Origin: Solirubrobacterales bacterium | Lineage (GTDB): Bacteria; Actinomycetota; Thermoleophilia; Solirubrobacterales; Solirubrobacteraceae | Assembly: GCA_003151895.1 (NCBI GenBank) | Contig: PLYX01000054.1 | Location: 1-7,772 of the forward strand | Reading direction: 5' to 3' | DNA length: 7,772 nucleotides | Shown: positions 1 to 5,208 of the stretch, piece after piece | How positions within the stretch are numbered: position 1 is the stretch's first letter | Layout: each line of letters opens with the position of its first letter | Program-made: the position numbers and the translations under genes | Notes under the pieces: model-generated | What the model was told of the DNA's origin: nothing | Seen by the model: only the letters and a program-made list of their open reading frames with translations | Database searches by the model: none

Positions 1-330
1 CTCGTCGCCGTGCTCGGCGAGCAGTCCGGCGAGCCCCTGCACCCATTGGGGGATCGCGGCCTTGCCGCGGGGCAGCGTGGCGTCGAAGGTGAAGATCATG
101 CCGGCATGCTCCTCGCCCGCGACCAGTGTACGGTCGTGGATGCTCTGAAAGTCGGCGATGTCGTTGGTGACGATCGCGCGTCGCTCGGCGGCCATCCGCT
201 GGACGATCTCGCGGTCTGTGCGACCGGCGAGATCCGGCCGGTCCTTCTTGATGACCTGCACGTCGTGCCCGCTCTCGCGCAGCTCGCGGGTGATCCTTGG
301 GGAGATCATCTCGTCGAGCAGCAGCCTCAC
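1..330 (-). CDS. DUF5615-type PIN-like toxin (partial, 3' end beyond window)
   Basis: This is the probable toxin (ribonuclease-like) half of a TA pair; 110 residues are visible and only a few C-terminal ones should be missing. It starts at GTG 330 and reads MRLLLDEMISPRITREL. The N-terminal LLLDE strand carries the first PIN-type acid (D6). A mid-region D near residue 39 (GRTDREI) and the T-N-D motif around residues 55-57 (IVTNDIADF) fit the conserved acidic set of the DUF5615/Mut7-C-like PIN group, which is expected to bind metal and cut RNA. The start overlaps the stop of the upstream antitoxin by four bases (GTGA, 327-330), so translation is probably coupled. Family assignment rests on motif layout and on the DUF433 partner. 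The RNA target is unknown. Confidence 0.8.
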   Translation of the reverse strand, partial: MRLLLDEMISPRITRELRESGHDVQVIKKDRPDLAGRTDREIVQRMAAERRAIVTNDIADFQSIHDRTLVAGEEHAGMIFTFDATLPRGKAAIPQWVQGLAGLLAEHGDE

Positions 331-752
331 GCCAGCGCCTGCCGGCGGCGCTGCCAGCGCTCGCGCTCGCGCTGCGCGATCGCGTGGGAGCGCTCGATCC
401 AGGCGTCGATCTCGTCCTTGTAGTCGGCGTAGTAGCGCAGGCAGGCCTCGACGTGCTCGAGGGGGATCTCCAGGTAGTCGGCCGCCTGCTCGACGGAGCT
501 CTCGTTCTGGCGGATGGTGGTGATCACGTCCGCCACGTCCAGGCGCGTGCCCAGCAGCGCGGGCCTGCGCCCCGCCTCGCCGTCGCGAAAGTAGATGAGC
601 GGGTGTTCGTCGCGGCGCAAACCCTCCTCGATGTAGCGCTCGGCCAGCGCCGTCTGCGCCGCATTGGTCTCCTTCGCCCGCTGCTTCAGACGTCTCACGG
701 TGATCGGATCGAACCGGAACGCGACGCTCTGCTTGGTGGTGGAGGAAGCCAT
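327..752 (-). CDS. DUF433-domain antitoxin
   Basis: This is a 141-aa probable antitoxin for the overlapping DUF5615 PIN-like protein. Residues about 8-48 (SVAFRFDPITVRRLKQRAKE and following) resemble a ribbon-helix-helix/short DNA-binding N-terminus. Residues about 52-118 match the DUF433 pattern: IYFRDG, then RRPALLGTRLDVADVI, then a helix-turn-helix-like stretch (SSVEQAADYLEIPLEHVEACLRYY) ending YKDEIDAWI. The tail is very basic (RERERWQRRRQ). DUF433 proteins commonly precede DUF5615 toxins, neutralise them and repress their own operon. The ATG at 752 has no Shine-Dalgarno sequence, but a TATACT box lies 10 nt upstream, which suggests a leaderless or nearly leaderless transcript. Pair order and the GTGA overlap are typical of TA operons. 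Confidence 0.82.
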   Translation of the reverse strand: MASSTTKQSVAFRFDPITVRRLKQRAKETNAAQTALAERYIEEGLRRDEHPLIYFRDGEAGRRPALLGTRLDVADVITTIRQNESSVEQAADYLEIPLEHVEACLRYYADYKDEIDAWIERSHAIAQRERERWQRRRQALA

Positions 753-762
753 CGCCGCATGG

Positions 763-768
763 AGTATA
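763..768 (-). promoter_or_regulatory. Candidate -10 box of the DUF433/DUF5615 operon
   Basis: On the minus strand TATACT lies 10 bases before the ATG at 752. It is a near-consensus -10 element that would start transcription a few bases before the start codon. No convincing -35 hexamer is present at 16-18 bp; TTAACA at 791-796 is 22 bp away, which is too far. With no Shine-Dalgarno sequence before the ATG, a leaderless mRNA is the simplest reading. Confidence 0.4.
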
Positions 769-845
769 GCGGTGTATTGCTGTGCCTTGCTGTTAACGGC
801 CGCACCAGTATTGCGACGAGGCTCCAGTACGACGCGCGCGCGTCG

Positions 846-1357
846 TCAGGGCTCGCGTGCCATCAGCGCGCGCAAGCTGCGCAGCCAATCGGGCCAGCGC
901 CGGGGGTCGGTCAGAGCGGCGGCGGCCAGCGCGGGGAACGCATGGACGATGCCGCGCAACGGCATGCGCCGTCCCGATCGCGCGACAGGCCGCTGCCGGC
1001 GTTGTTATACACGGCCAGGACCTCGCGGGTGGCCACTATCCGCCGGCCACTCTCGCGGATCCGGAGCCACAGGTCGTGGTCCTCGGAGCCGCGACACTCA
1101 TCGGAGAAGCCGTCGATCTGCTCGACTACGGCGCGCGGGCAGAGCGCGCAGACGAAGACCGAGTTGGCGCGCAGGAGGTCGGTCACGGACGCGCCATCCG
1201 GGAATCCGTGAAGTGTCTGGTAGGAGCGGGCACTCGGGCCCTCGGGTCCCAGGATCGTCGCGTCGCAGGCCACGATTCCGACGTCTGGACGCCGTTCCTG
1301 CTCGGCGTCGTAGAGCCTCACCATCGTCTCCAAGTAGCGCGGCAGCAAGCGGTCGTC
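846..1357 (-). pseudogene. Truncated, frameshifted GT2 glycosyltransferase fragment
   Basis: This is the central and C-terminal part of a family 2 (GT-A) glycosyltransferase. Reading down from 1357, the frame gives DDRLLPRYLETMVRLYDAE, then PDVGIVACDATILGPEG, then the acceptor-site motif SEDHDLWLRI at about 1090-1060, then RRIVATREVLAVY. This is the usual GT2 order of metal-binding aspartates, middle strand, ED motif and final strand. The N-terminal nucleotide-binding half (about 80-90 residues) is absent. Near 960-980 the coherent reading moves to another frame, which continues RRMPLRGIVHAFPALAAAALT and closes with WPDWLRSLRALMAREP and TGA at 846. One small indel would restore continuity. 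Upstream, the sequence switches abruptly to an FG-GAP gene fragment. It cannot encode a working transferase as it stands. Confidence 0.7.
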
Positions 1358-1359
1358 AT

Positions 1360-1527
1360 GTTGCCGTCGGACGAAAGCGCCACGCTGACGCCGAAGCGGC
1401 CTTCCCCGCTCTCCCCGCTGCCCGTGAGCTTTTCGCCCTGTTGGATGAATGGGTCGATCCGCAGCGGGTAGACAGCACCGCGATCATCGACGCGGATCAA
1501 GACATGGCCACCGGCAGGCTCGCCAGG
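1360..1527 (-). pseudogene. FG-GAP/beta-propeller secreted protein fragment
   Basis: The minus-strand frame reads HVLIRVDDRGAVYPLRIDP, then FIQQGEKLTGSGESGEGRFG, then VSVALSSDGN. This matches the junction between the leader domain and the first FG-GAP (integrin-alpha-like) blade of large secreted proteins in Thermoleophilia: the RG-x-YP-x-IDPFIQQ lead-in, then the G-x-FG-x-SVALS-x-DGN blade signature. In intact genes DGN is followed by TALIG and many further blades. Here the match stops at N (codon 1360-1362) and GT2 sequence follows in a different frame. There is no start codon in a sensible position, and the upstream side runs into the 3' end of the toxin gene at 1583. It is a piece cut at both ends, about 55 residues long. 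The family call is from motif recall. Confidence 0.65.
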
Positions 1528-1582
1528 CCGTGAGCAGCCGTCGTTGCGCGCCCTGCCGTTGCACCTCCCTCGCGAGCAGCGG

Positions 1583-1894
1583 TCAGTGGGTGTCGGGCGG
1601 GGCGGGACCGGCGTAGACCACGAGGACCACGACGCGATCGTCAGGTCCGCGCTTGTAGCGCACGCGCGCGCCTCCGTCGACCTCATACTCCCAAAAGCCC
1701 TTGAGCCTGCCCTTCAGCTGATGGTGACGGTTGGTCTGCATCGGAGGGAAAGGGTTGTCCGCCAGCTCGATGTAGCAGCGGCGCATCGGCCCGGGACGGT
1801 TCTGGCACAGCTTGTTCCAGTCGCGATAGACGGTGGCGAAGACCTTGTGGCGCCCGGAGTAGCGCCCCTTCGGCGCATGAACCTCTCGGGTCAC
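1583..1894 (-). CDS. RelE/ParE-superfamily-like toxin
   Basis: This is a 103-aa basic protein, the usual size for a RelE/ParE fold toxin. The pattern fits: an early helical region (VYRDWNKLCQNRPGPMRRCY, residues 22-41), then a short loop with NPFPP, then HHQLKGRLKGFWEYEVDGG (57-75), RVRYKR (77-82) and VVVLVVYAGPAPPDTH at the end. The LKG-x-LKG-x-WEY-x-V and RVRY elements are the beta-sheet core found in this superfamily. The target (ribosome-bound mRNA or gyrase) cannot be told from sequence. GTG at 1894 overlaps the upstream stop by GTGA (1891-1894), so it is co-translated with the partner. The gene appears intact. Confidence 0.75.
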   Translation of the reverse strand: MTREVHAPKGRYSGRHKVFATVYRDWNKLCQNRPGPMRRCYIELADNPFPPMQTNRHHQLKGRLKGFWEYEVDGGARVRYKRGPDDRVVVLVVYAGPAPPDTH

Positions 1895-2454
1895 GCCTCG
1901 ACCGCCGCCAGGACCTGCCCCTCAGACGGAGGCAGAACCTCGAGGATCCCATCCAGATCAACCGGCGATAGCAGCGCCCGCATCACGTCCGGCTGCCCAT
2001 AGACCCCCGCGGTTGAGTCCCATGCGCGCAGGTTGCCCTCCAAGTGCTCCAACGTGCCCCGCTGGGCGGCGTCGAACGTATCGGCCACCAGCTCGCGGGC
2101 GAACTCCCCGACCTCAGCGCTACAGAACGCGGCGAGCCACGGGTATCCAGTCTGCATCGCCCACTCAGACGGCGGCACCTCGCGATGCTCTTTGTAAACC
2201 GCCAAGAAACGAGCCGTCTCGGCGACCTGCGCCTGCAACCGCCGCTGGAAATCCGCGACGCCCTTGGTCTGGATGACCAGCAACTCGCCATCGGCGTCGA
2301 GCACTTCCTGGGGTGAGTCCTTCGCCCGGTCAAGCAGCGTCCGGTAGTCGCGCTGAATCTCCGTCGGACCCCACGGCGCGTCAGCGGTGCGACCCGACGC
2401 ACGGCCACGCGCCGCTGATCCCGACATCTGCTTTCCTACGCTCGCACGAGCCAT
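1891..2454 (-). CDS. Long Phd/YefM-like antitoxin with C-terminal extension
   Basis: This 187-aa protein is encoded immediately upstream of, and overlapping, the RelE/ParE-like toxin, so it is the probable antitoxin and operon repressor. Residues 1-27 are a basic, Ser/Gly/Arg-rich tail. Residues 28-70 (WGPTEIQRDYRTLLDRAKDS, then a QEVLDADGELLVIQTKGVADF stretch) follow the Phd/YefM layout: a short strand, a helix, a GE-x-x-VI-type hairpin and an F-anchored helix. The remaining ~115 residues (with WAMQTGYPWLAAF at about 98-110 and RGTLEHLEGNLRAWDSTAG at about 132-150) form an acidic, helical extension much longer than a standard Phd (about 80-90 aa). That extension may clamp the toxin or be a separate domain. 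ATG 2454 is fixed by AAGGAG seven bases upstream. A perfect palindrome sits directly before that site. The Phd-like assignment is moderate. Confidence 0.65.
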   Translation of the reverse strand: MARASVGKQMSGSAARGRASGRTADAPWGPTEIQRDYRTLLDRAKDSPQEVLDADGELLVIQTKGVADFQRRLQAQVAETARFLAVYKEHREVPPSEWAMQTGYPWLAAFCSAEVGEFARELVADTFDAAQRGTLEHLEGNLRAWDSTAGVYGQPDVMRALLSPVDLDGILEVLPPSEGQVLAAVEA

Positions 2455-2461
2455 TCTTGAG

Positions 2462-2467
2462 CTCCTT
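2462..2467 (-). promoter_or_regulatory. Ribosome binding site AAGGAG of the antitoxin
   Basis: On the minus strand AAGGAG is followed by a 7-nt spacer and ATG at 2454. It is the strongest Shine-Dalgarno sequence on the minus strand of this window and decides the start of the 187-aa gene. Confidence 0.7.
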
Positions 2468-2487
2468 CTACATAGTTTCCTATGTAG
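2468..2487. promoter_or_regulatory. Palindromic operator of the TA operon
   Basis: The sequence is CTACATAG-TTTC-CTATGTAG, a perfect 8-bp inverted repeat with a 4-bp centre. It is AT-rich in a GC-rich setting and abuts the Shine-Dalgarno sequence of the antitoxin gene. Position and symmetry fit the operator that TA antitoxins use to repress their own operon. In RNA it would also form a hairpin just before the ribosome binding site, so translational control is possible. Confidence 0.65.
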
Positions 2488-2659
2488 AGACTAGCATGGT
2501 CCTGCGCAGGTACGCGAACGGCACGCCGCCCTGCGGCAGGGCTCTCAGCAGCCAGGGCAGCCACAGCGGCACCTTGCGGGCCGGGCCGAACTACGGAGGT
2601 TCGGACCACGGCCGGTCGATGTCGAGTGGCGCGCCGCACGAGTAGCCAGTAATTCGCAT
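2480..2659 (-). other. Possible degraded coding remnant with one internal stop
   Basis: From ATG 2659 the minus frame reads MRITGYSCGAPLDIDRPWSE then PP and TAG at 2591-2593. It continues in frame as FGPARKVPLWLPWLLRALPQ and then GGVPFAYLRRTMLVST to a TAG at 2480-2482, inside the palindromic operator. The composition (hydrophobic, Trp/Leu/Pro-rich with basic ends) looks like a protein C-terminus, but no family is recognised, and open frames arise easily by chance at this GC content. The rest of 2488-2691 shows nothing else clear. Confidence 0.2.
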
Positions 2660-2691
2660 GACAAAACTTTGCGCGCCGAGCGAAGGCGACT

Positions 2692-2838
2692 ATGTCTGCG
2701 CATCAGAATGCGTTGGCAGCGACGCTTGGCGTGGCGCTTCTCGGCACATCCGTCGTGTGGGCAAGCCCGCGCGTCAGCGCCGTGAGCGCCCCGGGGTTCG
2801 TCGCGGGTCCTCGAATCACGAAGGCGGGGCCGCTATAG
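2692..2838 (+). CDS. Small ORF with signal-peptide-like N-terminus
   Basis: This ORF encodes 48 residues, MSAHQNALAATLGVALLGTS then VVWASPRVSAVSAPGF and on to a TAG at 2836-2838. The N-terminus has a hydrophobic core at about residues 7-24 followed by an A-S-P type cleavage region near WAS-P. This looks like an export signal, although the n-region has only His as a weak positive. GAAGG lies about six bases before the ATG and could serve as a ribosome binding site. The mature part would be only about 20 residues, so this is either a very small secreted peptide or the surviving 5' end of a larger secreted protein gene cut where the GT4 gene now ends. It has no recognised family. Confidence 0.35.
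   Translation: MSAHQNALAATLGVALLGTSVVWASPRVSAVSAPGFVAGPRITKAGPL
2833..2838. other. CTATAG double stop shared by convergent ORFs
   Basis: The self-complementary hexamer CTATAG, inside the 10-bp palindrome CGCTATAGCG (2831-2840), supplies TAG for the GT4 gene on the minus strand (2833-2835) and TAG for the 48-aa ORF on the plus strand (2836-2838). Confidence 0.6.
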
Positions 2839-3957
2839 CGCACGGCGGTAGCTCTCGAGCGTCAAGCGCGCGGTGCGCTCCCACGTGAATTGACGCGCTC
2901 GCTCGAACCCGCGTGCGCGCAGACGCTCGACCTCGGTGCGATCGGCGAGCAGGCGCTCCAACGCCGCGGCGATCGCCGCCTCGTCGTGAGGGTCGAACAG
3001 CAGAGCGGCATCGCCCGCCACCTCCGGCAGCGAGGAGGCGTTCGAGCACGCCACCGGCACCCCGCGCGCCATCGCCTCCAATACCGGCAGTCCAAAGCCC
3101 TCGTACAGCGAGGGGAACACGAACACTTCAGCGAGCTTCCACAACCCCTCGAACTCCTCGCCCGACAGCCAGTCGAGAAAGCGCACGTCTCCCTGAATGC
3201 CGGCGGCGCAGGCACGCTCGCGCAACTCCGCCTCGTGCGCGGTGGGATAGCCGGGGAGCACGAGCAGCGGGCGGCGCTCGGCGGGAATGCGCGCGAGCGC
3301 GCCGATCAACGCGGCGAGGTTCTTGTGGGGCCGCTTGGCAGAGAGGCTCAATGCGATGCGACGCTCGCCCAGGTCCAGGCGCGCGCGCAACTCGCGCTCG
3401 GCCATCGGCTCACAGCGCCTCACCGTGCCCACGCCAAGCGGAATCACGTCGATGCGCTCAGCAGGCGTGCCGAGCAACTCGACCAGATCGTGCTGCGTGC
3501 TCTGCGAGTCGACGATCACCCGGTGTGAGCGGCGCACCGCCATCGGCACGAGCACGCGCATGCCGAGATCGCGAATGCCGGCATGGGTTTCGGGAAAACG
3601 CGCGTAGATCAGGTCGTGGACCGTCACCACGCGACGAAAGCGCCCCCATGCGGGAGCGGTGCTGGCGAGACTGTGTACGAGGTCCACGCCTTCGCGGGCG
3701 GCCAGCCGCGGGAGCAACATCTGCTCGCCGAGCACCCACTGCACGCGGTTGCGCGCATGCACGGGCACGGTCACCGCCGGCAGCAGCTCCCCCCACGGGC
3801 CGTCTTTCGCCGCCGCGGCCTCACGGTTGACGAACGCCGTGAAGCGCATCTCGCGCGGCGCGGTGTCGATCAGCGCGGGAATCAACTCGCGGGCCACCAC
3901 CTCCATGCCCCCGGTCTCGCCGGGCACGAGGAAGATCAGGTTCAGGCCGATGTGCAT
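2833..3957 (-). CDS. GT4-family glycosyltransferase
   Basis: This is an intact 374-aa GT-B fold glycosyltransferase of family 4, cytoplasmic or membrane-associated, that transfers a sugar from a nucleotide-sugar donor, often a hexose in cell-surface polysaccharide synthesis. Acceptor-side features: the N-terminal strand MHIGLNLIFLVP with the glycine loop ETGGMEVV (14-21), DLVHSLAS (92-99) and the TVHDLIYARFP block (112-122). The linker strand VIPLGV is at 171-176. The donor-side half has SAKRPHKNL (206-214; K/R contacts to the diphosphate), DWLSGEEFEGLWKLAEVFVF (262-281) and the E-x7-E motif EGFGLPVLE (286-294), then GVPVACSNASSLPEVAGDAA. Length is normal. The start ATG has no Shine-Dalgarno sequence and faces the divergent crotonase gene 55 bp away. 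The substrate is not predictable. Confidence 0.9.
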   Translation of the reverse strand: MHIGLNLIFLVPGETGGMEVVARELIPALIDTAPREMRFTAFVNREAAAAKDGPWGELLPAVTVPVHARNRVQWVLGEQMLLPRLAAREGVDLVHSLASTAPAWGRFRRVVTVHDLIYARFPETHAGIRDLGMRVLVPMAVRRSHRVIVDSQSTQHDLVELLGTPAERIDVIPLGVGTVRRCEPMAERELRARLDLGERRIALSLSAKRPHKNLAALIGALARIPAERRPLLVLPGYPTAHEAELRERACAAGIQGDVRFLDWLSGEEFEGLWKLAEVFVFPSLYEGFGLPVLEAMARGVPVACSNASSLPEVAGDAALLFDPHDEAAIAAALERLLADRTEVERLRARGFERARQFTWERTARLTLESYRRAL

Positions 3958-4012
3958 CGCGCGGTGGAGGCTAACGGAGGATGTGCAAGGCTCGTGGGAG
4001 ACTATCCGGGCG

Positions 4013-4933
4013 ATGGTTGACGCTCTGCGAAACGTGACCTACGAGGTGGCCGACCGGGTCGCGCGGATCACTTTGAACCGACCCGAGCGCGGTAACGGCA
4101 TCACGCGGGGGCTGATCGACGAGCTGGAGCGCTGCGTCGAGCGCGCGGACCTGGATCCGGCGGTCCACGTGATGCTGCTGGCGGGCAATGGCAAGGGATT
4201 CTGCGGCGGCTATGACCTCGTCGAGAGCGCCGAGGGTGGTGGAGGCTTGGGCGAGGGGGACCCCGCTCCTGCGCCGGGCTCGCCATTGGATCCGGCTGTG
4301 ATGGCCGCCAACCATGACCCCACGGGCACCTGGGACGCGATGGTGGACTACGCGATGATGAGCCGCAACGCGCGCGGCTTCATGTCGCTGTTTTACGCCG
4401 GCAAGCCGGTGGTCTGCAAGGTGCATGGATTCTGCGTCGCCGGAGGCACCGACATGGCGCTGTGCTCGGACCTGCTCGTGATCGCCGCCGACGCCAAGAT
4501 CGGCTACCCCCCGGCGCGCGTGTGGGGCGCGCCCACCACCTCGATGTGGGCTTATCGGCTGGGAGCCCAGCGCGCCAAGCGGCTGCTGTTCACCGGTGAC
4601 TGCCTCTCGGGCGAGGAGGCGCTGCAGTGGGGGTTGGCGATCGAGGCGCCACCGCCCGAGCAGCTCGACGAGCGCACCGAGGTCCTGCTCGGGCGAATCG
4701 CTCGCCTGCCGGTCAACCAACTGCGGATGATGAAGCTGCTCGTCAACCAGACGCTCCACGCCCAGGGACTGCACGAGACGCAGATCTTGGGGACGCTCCT
4801 GGATGGCGTAGCGCGTCACACCGCCGAGGGCTACGACTTCCAGCGGCGTGCGATGCAGGCCGGATTCCGCGAGGCCGTGCGCGAGCGCGACGAGCCCTTC
4901 GGGGACCACGGCGCCTCGACGTTCAAGGGTTGA
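4013..4933 (+). CDS. Crotonase/enoyl-CoA hydratase-superfamily protein
   Basis: This is a 306-aa crotonase-fold enzyme acting on a CoA thioester. Features: NRPERGNGIT (22-31), first oxyanion-hole loop KGFCGGYDL (61-69), a long Gly/Pro/Asp-rich insert (71-103), KPVVCKVHGFCVAGGTDMAL (131-150) with the second oxyanion glycine (144/145), and the helical C-terminal trimer region (FTGDCLSGEEALQWGLAIE onward). Classic enoyl-CoA hydratases use two glutamates. Here the first position is Asp (D147 in AGGTDMA) and the second falls in YPPARVWGAP (165-174) with no Glu, so simple hydration is doubtful; isomerase, hydrolase or dehalogenase-like chemistry is possible. The frame is open well upstream, but ATG 4013 matches the family N-terminus; GTG 3983 has GGAGG too close. 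No strong ribosome binding site precedes 4013. Confidence 0.85.
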   Translation: MVDALRNVTYEVADRVARITLNRPERGNGITRGLIDELERCVERADLDPAVHVMLLAGNGKGFCGGYDLVESAEGGGGLGEGDPAPAPGSPLDPAVMAANHDPTGTWDAMVDYAMMSRNARGFMSLFYAGKPVVCKVHGFCVAGGTDMALCSDLLVIAADAKIGYPPARVWGAPTTSMWAYRLGAQRAKRLLFTGDCLSGEEALQWGLAIEAPPPEQLDERTEVLLGRIARLPVNQLRMMKLLVNQTLHAQGLHETQILGTLLDGVARHTAEGYDFQRRAMQAGFREAVRERDEPFGDHGASTFKG

Positions 4934-5007
4934 GCGGGCCCCGTCGGCCGGGACGACGTCGCCCACACGCACACGGACGAGGTGCTTTCACCGAAGCGAG
5001 CGTTTCG

Positions 5008-5142
5008 GGCGACGCACAGGCGATCGTCGCCCATCGCTGTCTTGACGAGCCCAGCGAGATCAGCGGGAAGGGACGAGAACCGCCACCACGCTGACGTGTC
5101 GGCGATGAACGGCGCGTCGCCAAGCAGCAGCTTGGATCGCAC
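5008..5142 (-). pseudogene. VapC-like PIN-domain toxin, N-terminal remnant
   Basis: From GTG 5142 the minus frame reads MRSKLLLGDAPFIADTSAWW, then RFSSLPADLAGLVKTAMGDD and RLCVA. The first strand with ADTSAWWR is a textbook PIN-domain N-terminus (D15 is the first metal-binding acid), followed by the usual first helix and the DDRL-C-V second strand. After about residue 45 all three frames lose similarity: the E-x-L/LY block and later acids are missing, and the frame runs into the 3' end of the crotonase gene on the other strand. There is no VapB-like partner upstream. It is best read as a truncated, inactive toxin gene. Confidence 0.6.
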
Positions 5143-5158
5143 AGGCCGCCGTGGCTGA

Positions 5159-5178
5159 TTGTAGAGTCGTGCCTACAA
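5159..5178. repeat. Inverted repeat TTGTAG-N8-CTACAA
   Basis: Six-base arms TTGTAG (5159-5164) and CTACAA (5173-5178) around AGTCGTGC lie between the PIN remnant (minus) and the membrane protein gene (plus). This could be a regulator site for either direction. The half-site resembles GTAG/CTAC in the operator at 2468-2487. Confidence 0.35.
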
Positions 5179-5197
5179 GTGTCGCTGAATGCTTAAA

Positions 5198-5204
5198 GGG
5201 AGGG
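5198..5204 (+). promoter_or_regulatory. Ribosome binding site GGGAGGG of the membrane protein gene
   Basis: GGGAGGG ends 4-5 bases before ATG 5209 and fixes the start of the membrane protein gene. Confidence 0.7.
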
Positions 5205-5208
5205 TTAG

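Noticed and set aside
791..796. TTAACA as the -35 box for the DUF433/DUF5615 operon.
   Set aside because: Spacing to the TATACT box is 22 bp, outside the working range.
1318..1686. A 122-aa protein on the minus strand as an intact gene.
   Set aside because: Its first third is antisense-frame overlap with the toxin gene, only the middle matches FG-GAP, and the end is out-of-frame GT2 sequence.
3659..4012. A 118-residue N-terminal extension of the crotonase frame.
   Set aside because: It lies antisense to the intact GT4 gene, is Arg/Ser-rich, and crotonases start at a position equivalent to ATG 4013.
4930..4960. A GC-rich GGCC-containing hairpin as terminator for the crotonase gene.
   Set aside because: Only about four base pairs match without mismatch and no T-run follows, so this is too weak to call.
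3971..4972. A 333-aa open frame on the minus strand opposite the crotonase gene.
   Set aside because: It is a typical antisense shadow of a strongly coding gene, rich in His/Gln/Arg/Val, with no recognisable domain.
4934..4979. Minus-strand frame reading VRVRVGDVVPADGAR, like the actuator-domain motif of P-type ATPases.
   Set aside because: A stop codon lies just upstream, the frame continues only into the antisense of the crotonase gene, and no other ATPase motif is present. It is most likely chance in GC-rich sequence.
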